Of a DNA stretch of 64,000 nucleotides, positions 34,774-44,050 are shown in pieces. Under the pieces are notes generated by a model that did not search any database, was not told where the DNA came from, and saw nothing but the letters and a program-made list of their open reading frames with translations. The position numbers and the translations under genes are program-made. Each line of letters begins with the position of its first letter. Position 1 is the stretch's first letter. Source of the stretch: an uncultured Lachnospiraceae bacterium (GTDB taxonomy: Bacteria > Bacillota > Clostridia > Lachnospirales > Lachnospiraceae); NCBI GenBank assembly GCA_902789665.1, contig CADAOY010000001.1, forward strand, positions 186,001 through 250,000. Reading direction: 5' to 3'.

Positions 34774-35875
34774 CGATGAAAATGAAATAATTGAATTATT
34801 CCTAAAACTTACAAGTATAGATGCAGAAAGTTTTAATGAACGTAAAATAGCTGATGCAATAATAGAGGAGCTTAAGGTTCTTGGAATTGAGGCACATGAA
34901 GATGATGCTGCATATAAGTTATCCGGTAATGCGGGTAATATATATGCTTCATTGGAAGGAGAGTCAGATAAGGATCCTGTCCTTCTGTCATCTCATTTGG
35001 ACACTGTAGTTCCGGGTAATGGTAAGAAGCCGGTATTTGAAAATGGAATTATTAAAAGTGATGGCAAAACCGTACTTGGTGCTGATGATGTGGCGGGTAT
35101 AGTTGAAATAATATCTGCAATTAAAAGAATAATAAAAAGTGGTAAAAAACACAGAAAAATAGAATTATTATTTCCTGTGGCAGAAGAAGTATATACCAAG
35201 GGAGCATCAGTATTTGATTATTCTATCCTTGAATCCAAAGAAGCCTATTGTCTTGATTTGAGCGGAGATGTTGGCTCGGCTGTTATTAATGCTCCGACTC
35301 TTATTTCTTTTGAAATCATTATTAAAGGAAAGGCGGCTCACGCAGGTTTTGCCCCATGGGAAGGAATAAATGCCATAGAAGCAGCATCAAAAGCCATAGC
35401 CTTAATTAAACAGGGAAAAGTTGATGATAATTCCACTCTTAACATAGGAACCATAAATGGTGGGAATGCTACCAATATTGTTTCTTCAGAATGTGTAATT
35501 AAGGGTGAAATAAGAAGTTATATTCATGACAGAGCTTTGGAATTATATGAAGATATGCTTAAAATCTTTAAAACTGAAGCATCATCAGTTGGCGCAGATG
35601 TTCAGGGTGAATATGAAATACATATCATTGCCTATAAAGTTGATGAAAAGTCCAATGTTGTTAAAAGATTTATAGAATCCTGTGAAAGCATTGGCCTTAA
35701 GCCTGAACTTAGAAGTTCCTTTGGAGGCTCCGATAATCATCAGTTTAATGCCAATGGAATTAAAGGCATTGTATTAAGCTGTGGTATGGAAAATGTGCAT
35801 ACAGTTAATGAGTATATAAAAGTGGAAAATTTAATTAAAGGAACTGATTTGGTTGAGCAGATAATTCTTTCTTGA
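34766..35875 (+). CDS. M20-family metallopeptidase (PepT-like)
   Basis: 369 residues from ATG 34766 (TTG 34760 is a possible alternative). Metal ligands fit the family: LSSHLDTVVPG (His, Asp), LGADDVAGIVEI (bridging Asp), FPVAEEVYTKGA (Glu pair), YCLDLSG (Asp) and the late VHTVNEYIK (His). The dimerisation/lid domain is about 175-280, with KGKAAHAGFAPWEG. M20 members are di/tripeptidases or N-acyl-amino-acid deacylases, and the overall pattern is closest to peptidase T-like proteins. It overlaps the GNAT gene by 8 bases. In this setting it could hydrolyse Cys-containing peptides or deacetylate an N-acetyl-Cys conjugate. Confidence 0.88.
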   Translation: MNNDENEIIELFLKLTSIDAESFNERKIADAIIEELKVLGIEAHEDDAAYKLSGNAGNIYASLEGESDKDPVLLSSHLDTVVPGNGKKPVFENGIIKSDGKTVLGADDVAGIVEIISAIKRIIKSGKKHRKIELLFPVAEEVYTKGASVFDYSILESKEAYCLDLSGDVGSAVINAPTLISFEIIIKGKAAHAGFAPWEGINAIEAASKAIALIKQGKVDDNSTLNIGTINGGNATNIVSSECVIKGEIRSYIHDRALELYEDMLKIFKTEASSVGADVQGEYEIHIIAYKVDEKSNVVKRFIESCESIGLKPELRSSFGGSDNHQFNANGIKGIVLSCGMENVHTVNEYIKVENLIKGTDLVEQIILS

Positions 35876-35901
35876 CTGTAATGAATATGTTGTGATATAA
35901 A
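35872..35901 (+). promoter_or_regulatory. Promoter of the ABC half-transporter pair
   Basis: TTGACT (35872-35877, overlapping the end of the peptidase gene) and TATAAA (35896-35901) are 18 bases apart. TGA directly before the -10 makes an extended -10 element. Confidence 0.75.
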
Positions 35902-35931
35902 TATGTTTATTATATTTGTTAAGAGGGAAAT

Positions 35932-37758
35932 ATGAAAGATAAGGGCAGTACTTTAAGACAAACTGCATATGCGCTCAAACTTATCTGGAAGGCTGACAAA
36001 CTGCTTCTTGTTTTCACGCTGTTTAAGAATTCCATTGAGCAGGTATTCTACGTTTTCTTTTTCGTATACCTGACCAAGTATGTTTTTAACTGTATTGAGA
36101 ATAATATCCCGTATTCAAAACTATTCATGTTCCTGGCAATTGCGTGCTCGCTGCATGTCTGCATTCACTTTATTTGCGGCTGGTATGAAGCCTATCGCAA
36201 AATCAAAACCCCGGCGGTTTACAAACACATATTTCATAAAGTAATTGATATATCTGATTATCTGGAACTTAAGGATTATGAATCACCTGAGTTCTATGAT
36301 ATGTATGCAAGAGCCCTGGACAGATGTGTTAATTCATCAATTGATCTTGCCATTAAAACCGGCGTATTCATTGGTAATGTATTATCTACAATTATGTCTC
36401 TTGTTATTATTGTGACGGTTGATCCGGCTCTTCTAATTTTTATGATTATTCCAATGGTTGTAAGCCTTTGGATGGGAAGAAAAAACAGTAAGTGCAATTA
36501 TGAAAGAGAAAATGCAGTAACAAGGGATAAAAGATGTGCCGACTACGTTAAGAGAGTTTATTACGAGAAGAAATATGCTTCTGAGGTGCGGCTTTTTGAC
36601 ATTAATTCCCTTATGCTCCATAAGCAGGAAGATGCAGTAGACAGAATGGAAAAAGTTTCCACAAAATACAGGATGAAAACTGCTTTTTATTCCTTCTTAA
36701 TGAGAGGCAGTTATTCCATTATTGCAGGAATCGGAGCTTACTTTTATGTAGTATTTAAAGTAAAATACGTTGGCGTTACCGATATGTCCAGTTATGTTGC
36801 CATGATAACTGCCATTGCTTTTTCAACAGACCAGCTTAAGGCTGCAGTGGAAAACAGGATATTCATCAGTAATGAATCAAAACTCTTCAAAAATCTTGAA
36901 GCCTTTTTGGAAAAAGACTGGGGCGAAAAAGAAGCAAAGAAAGATGCAGGTGAAATTGAAACCATTGAATTTAAGAATGTTTCTTTTGCATATCCGGGTT
37001 CTTCGGTTAATACAATAAAGAATATTAATTTTACTCTTAAAAAGGGTGAGAAACTTGCCATAGTAGGTTATAACGGTGCCGGCAAAACCACTCTTATCAA
37101 ACTCCTCATGGGACTTTATCCTGTGACAGAAGGAGAGATTCTGATTAATGGAATAAATATTAATGACATTAACCATGAGGCATACAGAGAGAGGTTTGGT
37201 ACGGTATTTCAGGATTTGCAGATTTTTGCCCTGCCACTCATAGAGAATATTCTTATGCGTAAAGCTAATGGCGAAGATGACTATGAGCTTGCCAGGAAGG
37301 CACTAACAGACGCACAGTTTGATGTTAATTCAAGAGGACTTATCAATGGCCTTGATACAGTAATAAGCCGCGAGTTTGACGAGAAAGGTTTTGTGCCATC
37401 AGGCGGACAGGCGCAGAAAATCGCCATCGCCAGGGTTTTTGCCCAGAATCCTGATATGGTAATTCTTGATGAGCCATCGTCAGCCTTAGATCCTTTATCA
37501 GAATATAATATGTATAACAACATGATGAAACTATCCCAGGGTAAAGGCGTTGTATTTATCTCCCACAGATTATCATCAGCCCGTATGGCTGATAAGATAT
37601 ATATGATGAAAGATGGTTCTGTGGTTGAGTCCGGAAGTCATGAGGAACTTATGGAACATAAACAGGATTATTATGATATGTTTATGCTTCAGGCAGAGAA
37701 TTATCAGGAAAGTCTCCCAGAGGAGATGCTCAAAGGAGCGGAGGCTTTCTATGTCTAA
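35932..37758 (+). CDS. ABC exporter half-transporter, subunit 1
   Basis: 608 residues. An N-terminal membrane domain of six helices (about 20-330) is fused to an ATPase domain (about 345-600) with Walker A GYNGAGKTTLIKLL, signature PSGGQAQKIAIARVFAQ, Walker B MVILDEPSSALDP (with catalytic Glu) and H-loop FISHRLSSARMAD. No peptidase C39 domain is present. With the next gene it should form a heterodimeric type IV exporter. Substrate is unknown: no lantibiotic, sactipeptide or drug-regulator gene adjoins. AGAGGG precedes ATG. Confidence 0.92.
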   Translation: MKDKGSTLRQTAYALKLIWKADKLLLVFTLFKNSIEQVFYVFFFVYLTKYVFNCIENNIPYSKLFMFLAIACSLHVCIHFICGWYEAYRKIKTPAVYKHIFHKVIDISDYLELKDYESPEFYDMYARALDRCVNSSIDLAIKTGVFIGNVLSTIMSLVIIVTVDPALLIFMIIPMVVSLWMGRKNSKCNYERENAVTRDKRCADYVKRVYYEKKYASEVRLFDINSLMLHKQEDAVDRMEKVSTKYRMKTAFYSFLMRGSYSIIAGIGAYFYVVFKVKYVGVTDMSSYVAMITAIAFSTDQLKAAVENRIFISNESKLFKNLEAFLEKDWGEKEAKKDAGEIETIEFKNVSFAYPGSSVNTIKNINFTLKKGEKLAIVGYNGAGKTTLIKLLMGLYPVTEGEILINGININDINHEAYRERFGTVFQDLQIFALPLIENILMRKANGEDDYELARKALTDAQFDVNSRGLINGLDTVISREFDEKGFVPSGGQAQKIAIARVFAQNPDMVILDEPSSALDPLSEYNMYNNMMKLSQGKGVVFISHRLSSARMADKIYMMKDGSVVESGSHEELMEHKQDYYDMFMLQAENYQESLPEEMLKGAEAFYV

Positions 37759-39559
37759 GAAAAATACAATTTCAATAAAAAGAATAATATCAAATGCAAT
37801 TTTCATGATTAAGTATGCCTGTCGTTATGACAGAAAACTTGTCATAAATATAATTCTTCTTGCCATTATAATAAGAGCAGGTTCAGCATTAAATGAAACC
37901 TTCATTCTTCGAATGATAATCAATGCGCTTATGGGACAAGCCGGTTTTGGAGACATATCCATATTGTTATTAATTTCGCTTGCCCTGGTATTTTGCATTG
38001 AGTGGAGCGACCAGCTTCTTAATGAATGGAGCAAGGCTAAATTAATCAAATTAAGCGGTAAGATTCAAAGGGATTTGATAGAGCATAACAGCCGCATGGA
38101 CCTTATTTATTATGATAATCCGGATTACTATGATACATATGTTGTAGTTGCCAATAACGCGGATGAGATGATTGAAAAGACGGTTATGATAACGAGCAAA
38201 ATCCTCGGCTGCTTCGTTGCTTTAATAGTAGCTGCAGCCATGGTGCTTAGTATCAATCCGGTACTTGCATTATTCCCGGTTTGTGGATTCATTATTAACC
38301 TCTTAACCAGATTCAAAATCGAGTCCCTTAATTATGCGTGGGATGTGGAGAATAAAAAAGCCCTTCGAAAGGCGGATTATTCGAAGCGGGTATTTTACCA
38401 GCCTGAGTTTGCCAAGGAATGTAAATTAACCAATGTTAAGGAGCCTTTAAGGCAGCAGTTTGATGAGGCCCTGGAAGAGTCAGTTAATGCCGGAATTAAA
38501 TATGCCCCTGCAATAACATGGCTATCGCTTCTTAACTGGATTTCAGTATTTACTGTTTTCTCGTTCTTTGCAGTGCCGGCGTATCTTGGTTATCTCGCCC
38601 TGGTGGTTCGTTCCATCGCCCTTGGAGAGGTGGCATCAGCCAATAATGCGTCAGTATTTGTAAGAGGAAACTTAAATCAGATTAATTTTGCCATGGTTGA
38701 TTTTCAGCAAATTGGCCAGTATGGCGAGAAGTTCAGAGTTCTTCTTGATTATAAGCCTGTGATTGAGGTGGGAGAGGGACTGACTCCGTCCAAAGGCTCG
38801 GAGCGCCTGACTTTATCACACATTACATTCAGATATCCTGGCGCTGATAAGGATACGCTTAAGGATATTTCGATTACGATAAATCCGGGTGAGAAAATCG
38901 CCATCGTTGGAGAAAATGGTGCAGGCAAAACTACCTTCGTCAAACTTCTCATGCGTCTTTATGATGTAACAGGCGGCAGCATAAAATATGGAGAGCATGA
39001 CATAAGAGAATATAAGACCAAAGAATACCGCCGCAAAATCAGCGCCGTATTCCAGGATTTCAACATCTATGCAGCTACAATAGCTGAGAATGTGCTGCTT
39101 CGTGATGTGAAAAAAGAAGATGAAGAAGATATTGTGAATGCTTTGAGAAAGGCGGATTTGGGCCGAAAACTTGATAGTCTTCCAAATGGAATTAATACTA
39201 ATTTAACAAGGGAATTTAATGAAGACGGAATTAACCTATCAGGTGGCGAAGACCAGAAAATCGCCATCTCCAGAGTCTTTATCAAAGATGAGAACAGAGC
39301 TGTATCAATACTTGATGAACCTTCATCAGCACTTGATCCGGTGTCTGAATATAAGTTAAATAAAAATCTCATTGAGAATGCGGGTAATGATACAATCATA
39401 TTCATATCCCACAGGCTCTCCACCACCCGAATGGCGGATAAGGTATATCTGTTTGAGAATGGTTCAATTATTGAGCAGGGTACTCATGATGAATTAATGA
39501 ATCTTGGTGGAAAATATAAAGAGATGTTCGACAGACAGGCTCATAATTATATTCTGTAA
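37751..39559 (+). CDS. ABC exporter half-transporter, subunit 2
   Basis: 602 residues from ATG 37751, chosen because GGAGCGGAGG lies just upstream; the longer frame from 37613 is read inside the previous gene. Six membrane helices (about 20-310) are followed by an ATPase domain with Walker A GENGAGKTTFVKLL, signature LSGGEDQKIAISRVF, Walker B SILDEPSSALDP and H-loop FISHRLSTTRMAD. The stop and start of the two subunits overlap by 8 bases, so equal amounts are expected. Both ATP sites look catalytically complete. Confidence 0.92.
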   Translation: MSKKNTISIKRIISNAIFMIKYACRYDRKLVINIILLAIIIRAGSALNETFILRMIINALMGQAGFGDISILLLISLALVFCIEWSDQLLNEWSKAKLIKLSGKIQRDLIEHNSRMDLIYYDNPDYYDTYVVVANNADEMIEKTVMITSKILGCFVALIVAAAMVLSINPVLALFPVCGFIINLLTRFKIESLNYAWDVENKKALRKADYSKRVFYQPEFAKECKLTNVKEPLRQQFDEALEESVNAGIKYAPAITWLSLLNWISVFTVFSFFAVPAYLGYLALVVRSIALGEVASANNASVFVRGNLNQINFAMVDFQQIGQYGEKFRVLLDYKPVIEVGEGLTPSKGSERLTLSHITFRYPGADKDTLKDISITINPGEKIAIVGENGAGKTTFVKLLMRLYDVTGGSIKYGEHDIREYKTKEYRRKISAVFQDFNIYAATIAENVLLRDVKKEDEEDIVNALRKADLGRKLDSLPNGINTNLTREFNEDGINLSGGEDQKIAISRVFIKDENRAVSILDEPSSALDPVSEYKLNKNLIENAGNDTIIFISHRLSTTRMADKVYLFENGSIIEQGTHDELMNLGGKYKEMFDRQAHNYIL

Positions 39560-39575
39560 TTATTCGTCCGTATAT

Positions 39576-39604
39576 TTGTAATTATATATTTACAATGATA
39601 CAAT
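39576..39604 (+). promoter_or_regulatory. Promoter of the GT-C-like membrane protein genes
   Basis: TTGTAA (39576-39581) and TACAAT (39599-39604) are 17 bases apart. TTGTAA is also one arm of the inverted repeat TTGTAA-N8-TTACAA, so the -35 may be covered by a regulator. Confidence 0.6.
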
Positions 39605-39637
39605 ATTATTTGTAAATTATTATGCGAGAGATTAATT

Positions 39638-41395
39638 ATGGGTATTTCAGAAACAAATAATAAAAAGTTTAATTCAATATTTAAAGTATTATGTATTATT
39701 CTGGCAGTAGGCAGTGCTCTGGCTGCAATTAAGTGTATTTTCGTCGGATTACAGATGGACGAGGAATATGCCATGACTCTGTCATACAGATTAATGCATG
39801 GTGACAGGTTATTAACAGAAGTCTGGGATCCACATCAGACTTCTGCTTTTTTGCTGTCAATTATTGAGTGGGTCTGGACTACAGTTACGGGAACTACAAC
39901 ATTCTTAATGGTATGGTGCAGGATTGTAACTACATTTTTACATTTTCTTGTATGTTTTTATTTATATAAAACACTGGCGATTCATCTGTCAAAAATGGAC
40001 TCTTTTCTGATAAGTATGGTTATTTTTGGAATATTACCAAAAGAGTTTATAATCCCGGAATTTTCACTTATGACATTCTGGTTTTTGTTATTGATTGCCA
40101 TAGTCTTATACAGGATGAAATTCTATAAAAAAGATAAAATGACTTTTCGATCTTTTCTGATGGCAGCATCTTTAGGCCTCTACTGTGTATGTCTTGTCCT
40201 TTCTTATCCATCATGTGCCATTGTTGTAGCTTTTATTCTTATTTATCTGGTCGTAAGACGTAAAGATTATACGCCGTTTTCGCTTATAACATATCTTGCA
40301 ACCATGTTAGTAATAACAATTGGTTATTTTGCCTATCTGTTATCATATATGAGTGTAGGAGAAATAAAAGATAACATTCATTTTGCACTGGATAACTGTG
40401 CATCACATAATCAGACTGTTTTTTACAGGTTTGAGGTAGCCGGAAAAGATTTAATTATTTTGCTGGCAATGATTATTTCCTGCTTCCTGGTTTCACTTCT
40501 AATATTTGGTGTTATTTATTTAATCAAAAGAAGTAGCATGGGAAAGGCTGATAAGAGTGAAATACTGATTTATGTTTCTGCCATATCAGTTGTCGTATCC
40601 TGTCTTGTTAAAATATTTCTTAACATCAGTCATGTATTTAAAATCAGATATGGATATGACAATGCATATATATTCTTTATTTTTATATTTGCTATTATTA
40701 TTGCGTTTACAAAAAAAATTAAACTTGGAAAGGTGCAGAGCGTATTTATCGTAATTAGTAGCTTTTTGGCATATGTCTCAGTGATGCTGCTTACAAATAT
40801 GAATTCTTTCAGAACGGTAAAATACCTGTCTCCGGTTATTGCCCTTTCATTGATAGTCATTGTGGTGGCTTCTGACAGGGAAAACAGATTATACAAACTT
40901 CTTAGAGTAATTTTTTTGATAATTGCTTTTACGGTTATTTTTCATAAGGGCATGTATTATCCTGCCAATGCGGATGACAGTCTTAATATAACGGATATTC
41001 GTTACGTTATTCATACCTCTGCGGCGAAGGGGATTTTCACAGAATATATGGTTGGTTATATTTACGATAGTACATATGAAGACTGGCAGGAATATGTAAA
41101 AGATGAAGACAATGTCTTTATGTGGAATAATAATACAATGCCATATTTAAATAAAAAAGATGTTGGTATTTCGAGTTATACGACAATATGTACTCCTTCA
41201 TACTATTTAAGTTCATTGAATGAGTATTACGAGATTAATCCTGATAAATATCCTGATGTTATTATTGTTCCGTGCTGGTTTGGTGAGCTTCAGGTTGATC
41301 CAAATGATTCTTTGTACATATGGATTGATCAGGAATATGGAGCAAAAGATGTTTATATATCAGATTATTTTAAATATTATATAAAGAGAGATTAG
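39638..41395 (+). CDS. Multi-pass membrane protein, GT-C glycosyltransferase-like
   Basis: 585 residues with about 11 membrane helices over the first 440. After the first helix, an outer loop has QMDEEYAMTLSYRLMHGDRL and then a Trp-Asp-Pro-His segment. Acidic residues at this place are the hallmark of GT-C enzymes (ArnT/PMT type) that use polyprenyl-phosphate sugars. The C-terminal about 140 residues are soluble and probably outside. The ribosome binding site is weak (GCGAGAG). It and the next gene form a unit between an ABC exporter and a terminator. Function as a surface glycosyltransferase is inferred; the acceptor is unknown. Confidence 0.7.
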   Translation: MGISETNNKKFNSIFKVLCIILAVGSALAAIKCIFVGLQMDEEYAMTLSYRLMHGDRLLTEVWDPHQTSAFLLSIIEWVWTTVTGTTTFLMVWCRIVTTFLHFLVCFYLYKTLAIHLSKMDSFLISMVIFGILPKEFIIPEFSLMTFWFLLLIAIVLYRMKFYKKDKMTFRSFLMAASLGLYCVCLVLSYPSCAIVVAFILIYLVVRRKDYTPFSLITYLATMLVITIGYFAYLLSYMSVGEIKDNIHFALDNCASHNQTVFYRFEVAGKDLIILLAMIISCFLVSLLIFGVIYLIKRSSMGKADKSEILIYVSAISVVVSCLVKIFLNISHVFKIRYGYDNAYIFFIFIFAIIIAFTKKIKLGKVQSVFIVISSFLAYVSVMLLTNMNSFRTVKYLSPVIALSLIVIVVASDRENRLYKLLRVIFLIIAFTVIFHKGMYYPANADDSLNITDIRYVIHTSAAKGIFTEYMVGYIYDSTYEDWQEYVKDEDNVFMWNNNTMPYLNKKDVGISSYTTICTPSYYLSSLNEYYEINPDKYPDVIIVPCWFGELQVDPNDSLYIWIDQEYGAKDVYISDYFKYYIKRD

Positions 41396-41411
41396 GAGAA
41401 TTATACTCGAA

Positions 41412-42671
41412 ATGAATCAAAAAAAATACAATTACACATTAGAATATATTTTATTTGCGCTGCTATTGATATTTTATGTAATTATTACTTTTATTTTGTT
41501 TAAGAATCAGGCAGTTAATGGTGTGATATACCATGACAGCAATTTTGAGATAGACAGATTTCATTCAGATATGTATGCCTATATGCTGGAAATGCAGGGG
41601 CTGGAAAGTGGATACAATTTTCCATATCCTATATTTTTCAAAATATCCGCCCTTTTTAATCTGTTCTTTTCTCCTGAAAACAGTGTTGCAATAGCAACCT
41701 GTTTGCTTAATGCCATCGCAGTTGTGATTTCCAAAATTACAATTAACAGATTTGTAATAGGAGAATTGAAAAAGCAGAATAATGAAGAGCCGGATAATAA
41801 AACAAAATTAATTACGGGTATTGTTGTTGACTTTGTTGTTTTGGCATTGTTCTTTGCTTCGATGCTTGTTCCGCCTCATTTTTATTTCGGAACGAAATTC
41901 AGATATTTGGGAGTATTCAGTCCTAATCCGTATCAAAATGCTACATATATGGCAGCAAGACCATTCGCTATTATATCATTTTTGTATTTTATAAAACTGA
42001 TTGGTGAATATGAGGAACTAAAGAAAGAAAATATTAAAGATTATATTATTTTTGCGGTGATTTTTCTTTTGTCTACGATGACCAAACCAAGCTTTACCAT
42101 TGTTCTTGGTATGGCTGCAGTAATACTTATATTCTTTAGATTCTTTAAGAACAAATGTAAAACTTTTAAGGCATCAATTATTATGGGACTTATTTTCATT
42201 CCTACGTTAATTGATTTACTGTATCAGTTTAAAGGCGTATTTATGCCGGATGGGCAGGAGGACAGTGGAGTCGGGCTGTGCCTTGGAAGAATATGGCTGC
42301 TTTATACAAATAATATGGCATCATCAATTCTTCTTGCCATGATGTTCCCAATTGTAGTACTCATATTTAACTTTAATCTGCTGAAAGAAGATTACAGATT
42401 CAGATTTGCCTGGTTTTTCTATTTTGTTTCATATTTCATTACTTTCTGTTTTTATGAAAAAGGATGGAGAGCCGTTGATTTTAATTTCTCATGGTCATAT
42501 ATGTATGGTTTGTTCTTTAGTTTTTATGCTGCAATAATAGTAATGATAAAAGATTTGATGAATAGAAAAAGACGACTGATTGGACTTGCAGAACTGCTTG
42601 TTTTTCTTGGGCATCTGGCCAGTGGAATATGGTATTTTGGACAGATATTTGCAGGTAATTCATATTATTAA
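41412..42671 (+). CDS. Multi-pass membrane protein, possible GT-C-like partner
   Basis: 419 residues with about ten membrane helices. A loop after helix 1 reads YHDSNFEIDRFHSDMYAYML, again with acidic residues at the GT-C position, followed by YNFPYPIFFKI. A charged cytoplasmic loop (about 118-135) is followed by AARPFAIISFLYFIKL. No family name is certain. Only 16 bases separate it from the gene upstream, so the two are probably co-transcribed. AGGAGAA lies before the ATG. Confidence 0.65.
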   Translation: MNQKKYNYTLEYILFALLLIFYVIITFILFKNQAVNGVIYHDSNFEIDRFHSDMYAYMLEMQGLESGYNFPYPIFFKISALFNLFFSPENSVAIATCLLNAIAVVISKITINRFVIGELKKQNNEEPDNKTKLITGIVVDFVVLALFFASMLVPPHFYFGTKFRYLGVFSPNPYQNATYMAARPFAIISFLYFIKLIGEYEELKKENIKDYIIFAVIFLLSTMTKPSFTIVLGMAAVILIFFRFFKNKCKTFKASIIMGLIFIPTLIDLLYQFKGVFMPDGQEDSGVGLCLGRIWLLYTNNMASSILLAMMFPIVVLIFNFNLLKEDYRFRFAWFFYFVSYFITFCFYEKGWRAVDFNFSWSYMYGLFFSFYAAIIVMIKDLMNRKRRLIGLAELLVFLGHLASGIWYFGQIFAGNSYY

Positions 42672-42674
42672 AAT

Positions 42675-42710
42675 AAAAGAGATAATGTAACATAAACATT
42701 ATCTCTTTTT
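42675..42710. terminator. Bidirectional terminator between convergent genes
   Basis: AAAAGAGATAATGT and ACATTATCTCTTTT form a long stem with a short loop. A-runs on one side and T-runs on the other let it serve both the plus-strand membrane gene and the minus-strand ribbon-helix-helix gene. Confidence 0.9.
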
Positions 42711-42882
42711 ATTTTCCTTTATGCTTCTTAACTGCCTCAGTTAAGATATATTCTATCTGTCCATTAATGGATCTGAAATCGTCCTCTGCCCAGGCAGATA
42801 AGTCTTTGTGGAGAGTAGGACTTAATCTTAGAAGTATTTGTTTTTTATCATTTTGTTTGTTTTCGTTTTTTTCATTACTCAT
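42709..42882 (-). CDS. Small ribbon-helix-helix DNA-binding protein
   Basis: 57 residues from the ATG giving MSNEKNENKQ (chosen because AGGT lies about 9 bases upstream; an upstream in-frame ATG has no such site). After a charged tail, QILLRLSPTLHKDLSAWAED gives the beta strand and first helix of the Arc/MetJ-type fold, and INGQIEYILTEAVKKHK gives the second helix. Such proteins bind tandem short DNA repeats as dimers. It lies downstream of the SPFH gene on the same strand, 120 bases away. The three 11-bp-spaced repeats in the promoter of that gene are a natural target, which would make the pair self-regulating (inference). Confidence 0.8.
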   Translation of the reverse strand: MSNEKNENKQNDKKQILLRLSPTLHKDLSAWAEDDFRSINGQIEYILTEAVKKHKGK

Positions 42883-42906
42883 AATTTTTACCTGCATAAC
42901 TTTTAC

Positions 42907-42940
42907 AGGGCAGAAGCAGGGGTGTGGCCGCCTCTGCCCT
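42907..42940 (-). other. Hairpin in the SPFH to ribbon-helix-helix intergenic RNA
   Basis: AGGGCAGA (42907-42914) and TCTGCCCT (42933-42940) are perfect inverted repeats, with further pairing of GCAGG and GCCGC-side bases possible. On the minus strand no T-run follows, so it looks like an RNA-processing or attenuating element, not a full terminator. Confidence 0.5.
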
Positions 42941-43002
42941 CAAAGTATTTATATGATTTGAATGTGGTTAATTCAAATCGTTGGAACGACAGATGATCAT
43001 CA

Positions 43003-43995
43003 TTAGTATATCGTTCCGCTGTTAACAACCGGCTGAGCTTCTTTGTTACCACAAAGAACTACCATAAGGTTACTAACCATCTGAGCCTTACGCTCGTTGT
43101 CAAGATCAACAACTCCGTTTTCACCTAACTGGTCAATAGCCATCTCAACCATACTTACAGCACCTTCAACAATCTTCTTACGAGCTGCGATGATGGCAAC
43201 TGCCTGCTGACGCTGAAGCATTGCTGCTGCGATTTCTTCTGCATATGCAAGGTGTGTAATTCTTACTTCAAGAATCTGGATACCTGCAACTGAAACTCTC
43301 TGCTGAAGTTCTAACTGCATTCTCTGTGCAATTTCAAGTGAAGAACCTCTTAATGTCTTCTCATTATTGTCATCGTTATTTGAATCATCCATATCATCAT
43401 AAGGATATAATCTTGCAATGTTACGGATTGTGGAGTCACACTGTGTTGAAAGGAATCTGTTGTAATTATCTACAGCGAATACGGCTCTTGTAGGATCTAC
43501 AACCTTCCAGATAACTACAGCACCGATGATAATTGGGTTACCAAGGATATCATTAACTTTCTGCTGCTGATTATCAAGAGTTCTCACCTTAAGTGAAATT
43601 GTCTTAGGTCCGTAGCTTACAACCTGACCGTTGGCATTGGTCACTGTTGTTACACCAGGGTTAAAAGCAGTAGCGAATGGGTTAACCAGGAAGTAACCGG
43701 CCTTCTTGATTGTTCCATGATATTTACCGAAGAGGGTAAGAATCATTGCTTCATTAGGCTTAACCATTTTAAGTCCACCGAATAAGATACAGGTGAAAAC
43801 AAATAATACAATAAGTACAAAAATTAACAGTACACCGATGATTGCAAAGTCTGAAGCCATAAGTCCGAGGGCTACAATAAAGAAGAATACTTCACCGATT
43901 ATAGCAAAGATAAGTAAAAATAAAGCCAGAATACCAGGCATTGGATTCAGAACTTTCTCCTGAATGTTTGCATTGATAGCATTGTTGTTATCCAT
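43003..43995 (-). CDS. SPFH/band-7 domain membrane protein
   Basis: 330 residues. Two long hydrophobic segments (about 21-47 and 52-75) precede the SPFH domain (about 78-260: VKPNEAMILTLFGKYHGTI, FNPGVTTVTNANG, VVIWKVVDPTRAVFAVDNY). A helical region follows, rich in Ala and Gln (LAYAEEIAAAMLQRQQAVAI), as in flotillin/stomatin proteins. These scaffold proteins form membrane rings or microdomains. A perfect TAGGAGGA lies before ATG. The gene has its own promoter and repeat operator, and the only co-directed neighbour is the small ribbon-helix-helix gene. Role in this cell is unknown. Confidence 0.92.
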   Translation of the reverse strand: MDNNNAINANIQEKVLNPMPGILALFLLIFAIIGEVFFFIVALGLMASDFAIIGVLLIFVLIVLFVFTCILFGGLKMVKPNEAMILTLFGKYHGTIKKAGYFLVNPFATAFNPGVTTVTNANGQVVSYGPKTISLKVRTLDNQQQKVNDILGNPIIIGAVVIWKVVDPTRAVFAVDNYNRFLSTQCDSTIRNIARLYPYDDMDDSNNDDNNEKTLRGSSLEIAQRMQLELQQRVSVAGIQILEVRITHLAYAEEIAAAMLQRQQAVAIIAARKKIVEGAVSMVEMAIDQLGENGVVDLDNERKAQMVSNLMVVLCGNKEAQPVVNSGTIY

Positions 43996-44050
43996 GTTTT
44001 TTTCCTCCTAAATGTTTAACACAAATACTAAATGATACCCAGATAACTTT

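Noticed and set aside
37613-37750. Longer N-terminus of the second ABC half-transporter
   Set aside because: The added residues lie wholly inside the upstream ABC gene, and a strong ribosome binding site precedes 37751.
35932-39559. Bacteriocin or lantibiotic export system
   Set aside because: No C39 peptidase domain, precursor peptide, modification enzyme or immunity gene is visible around the ABC pair.
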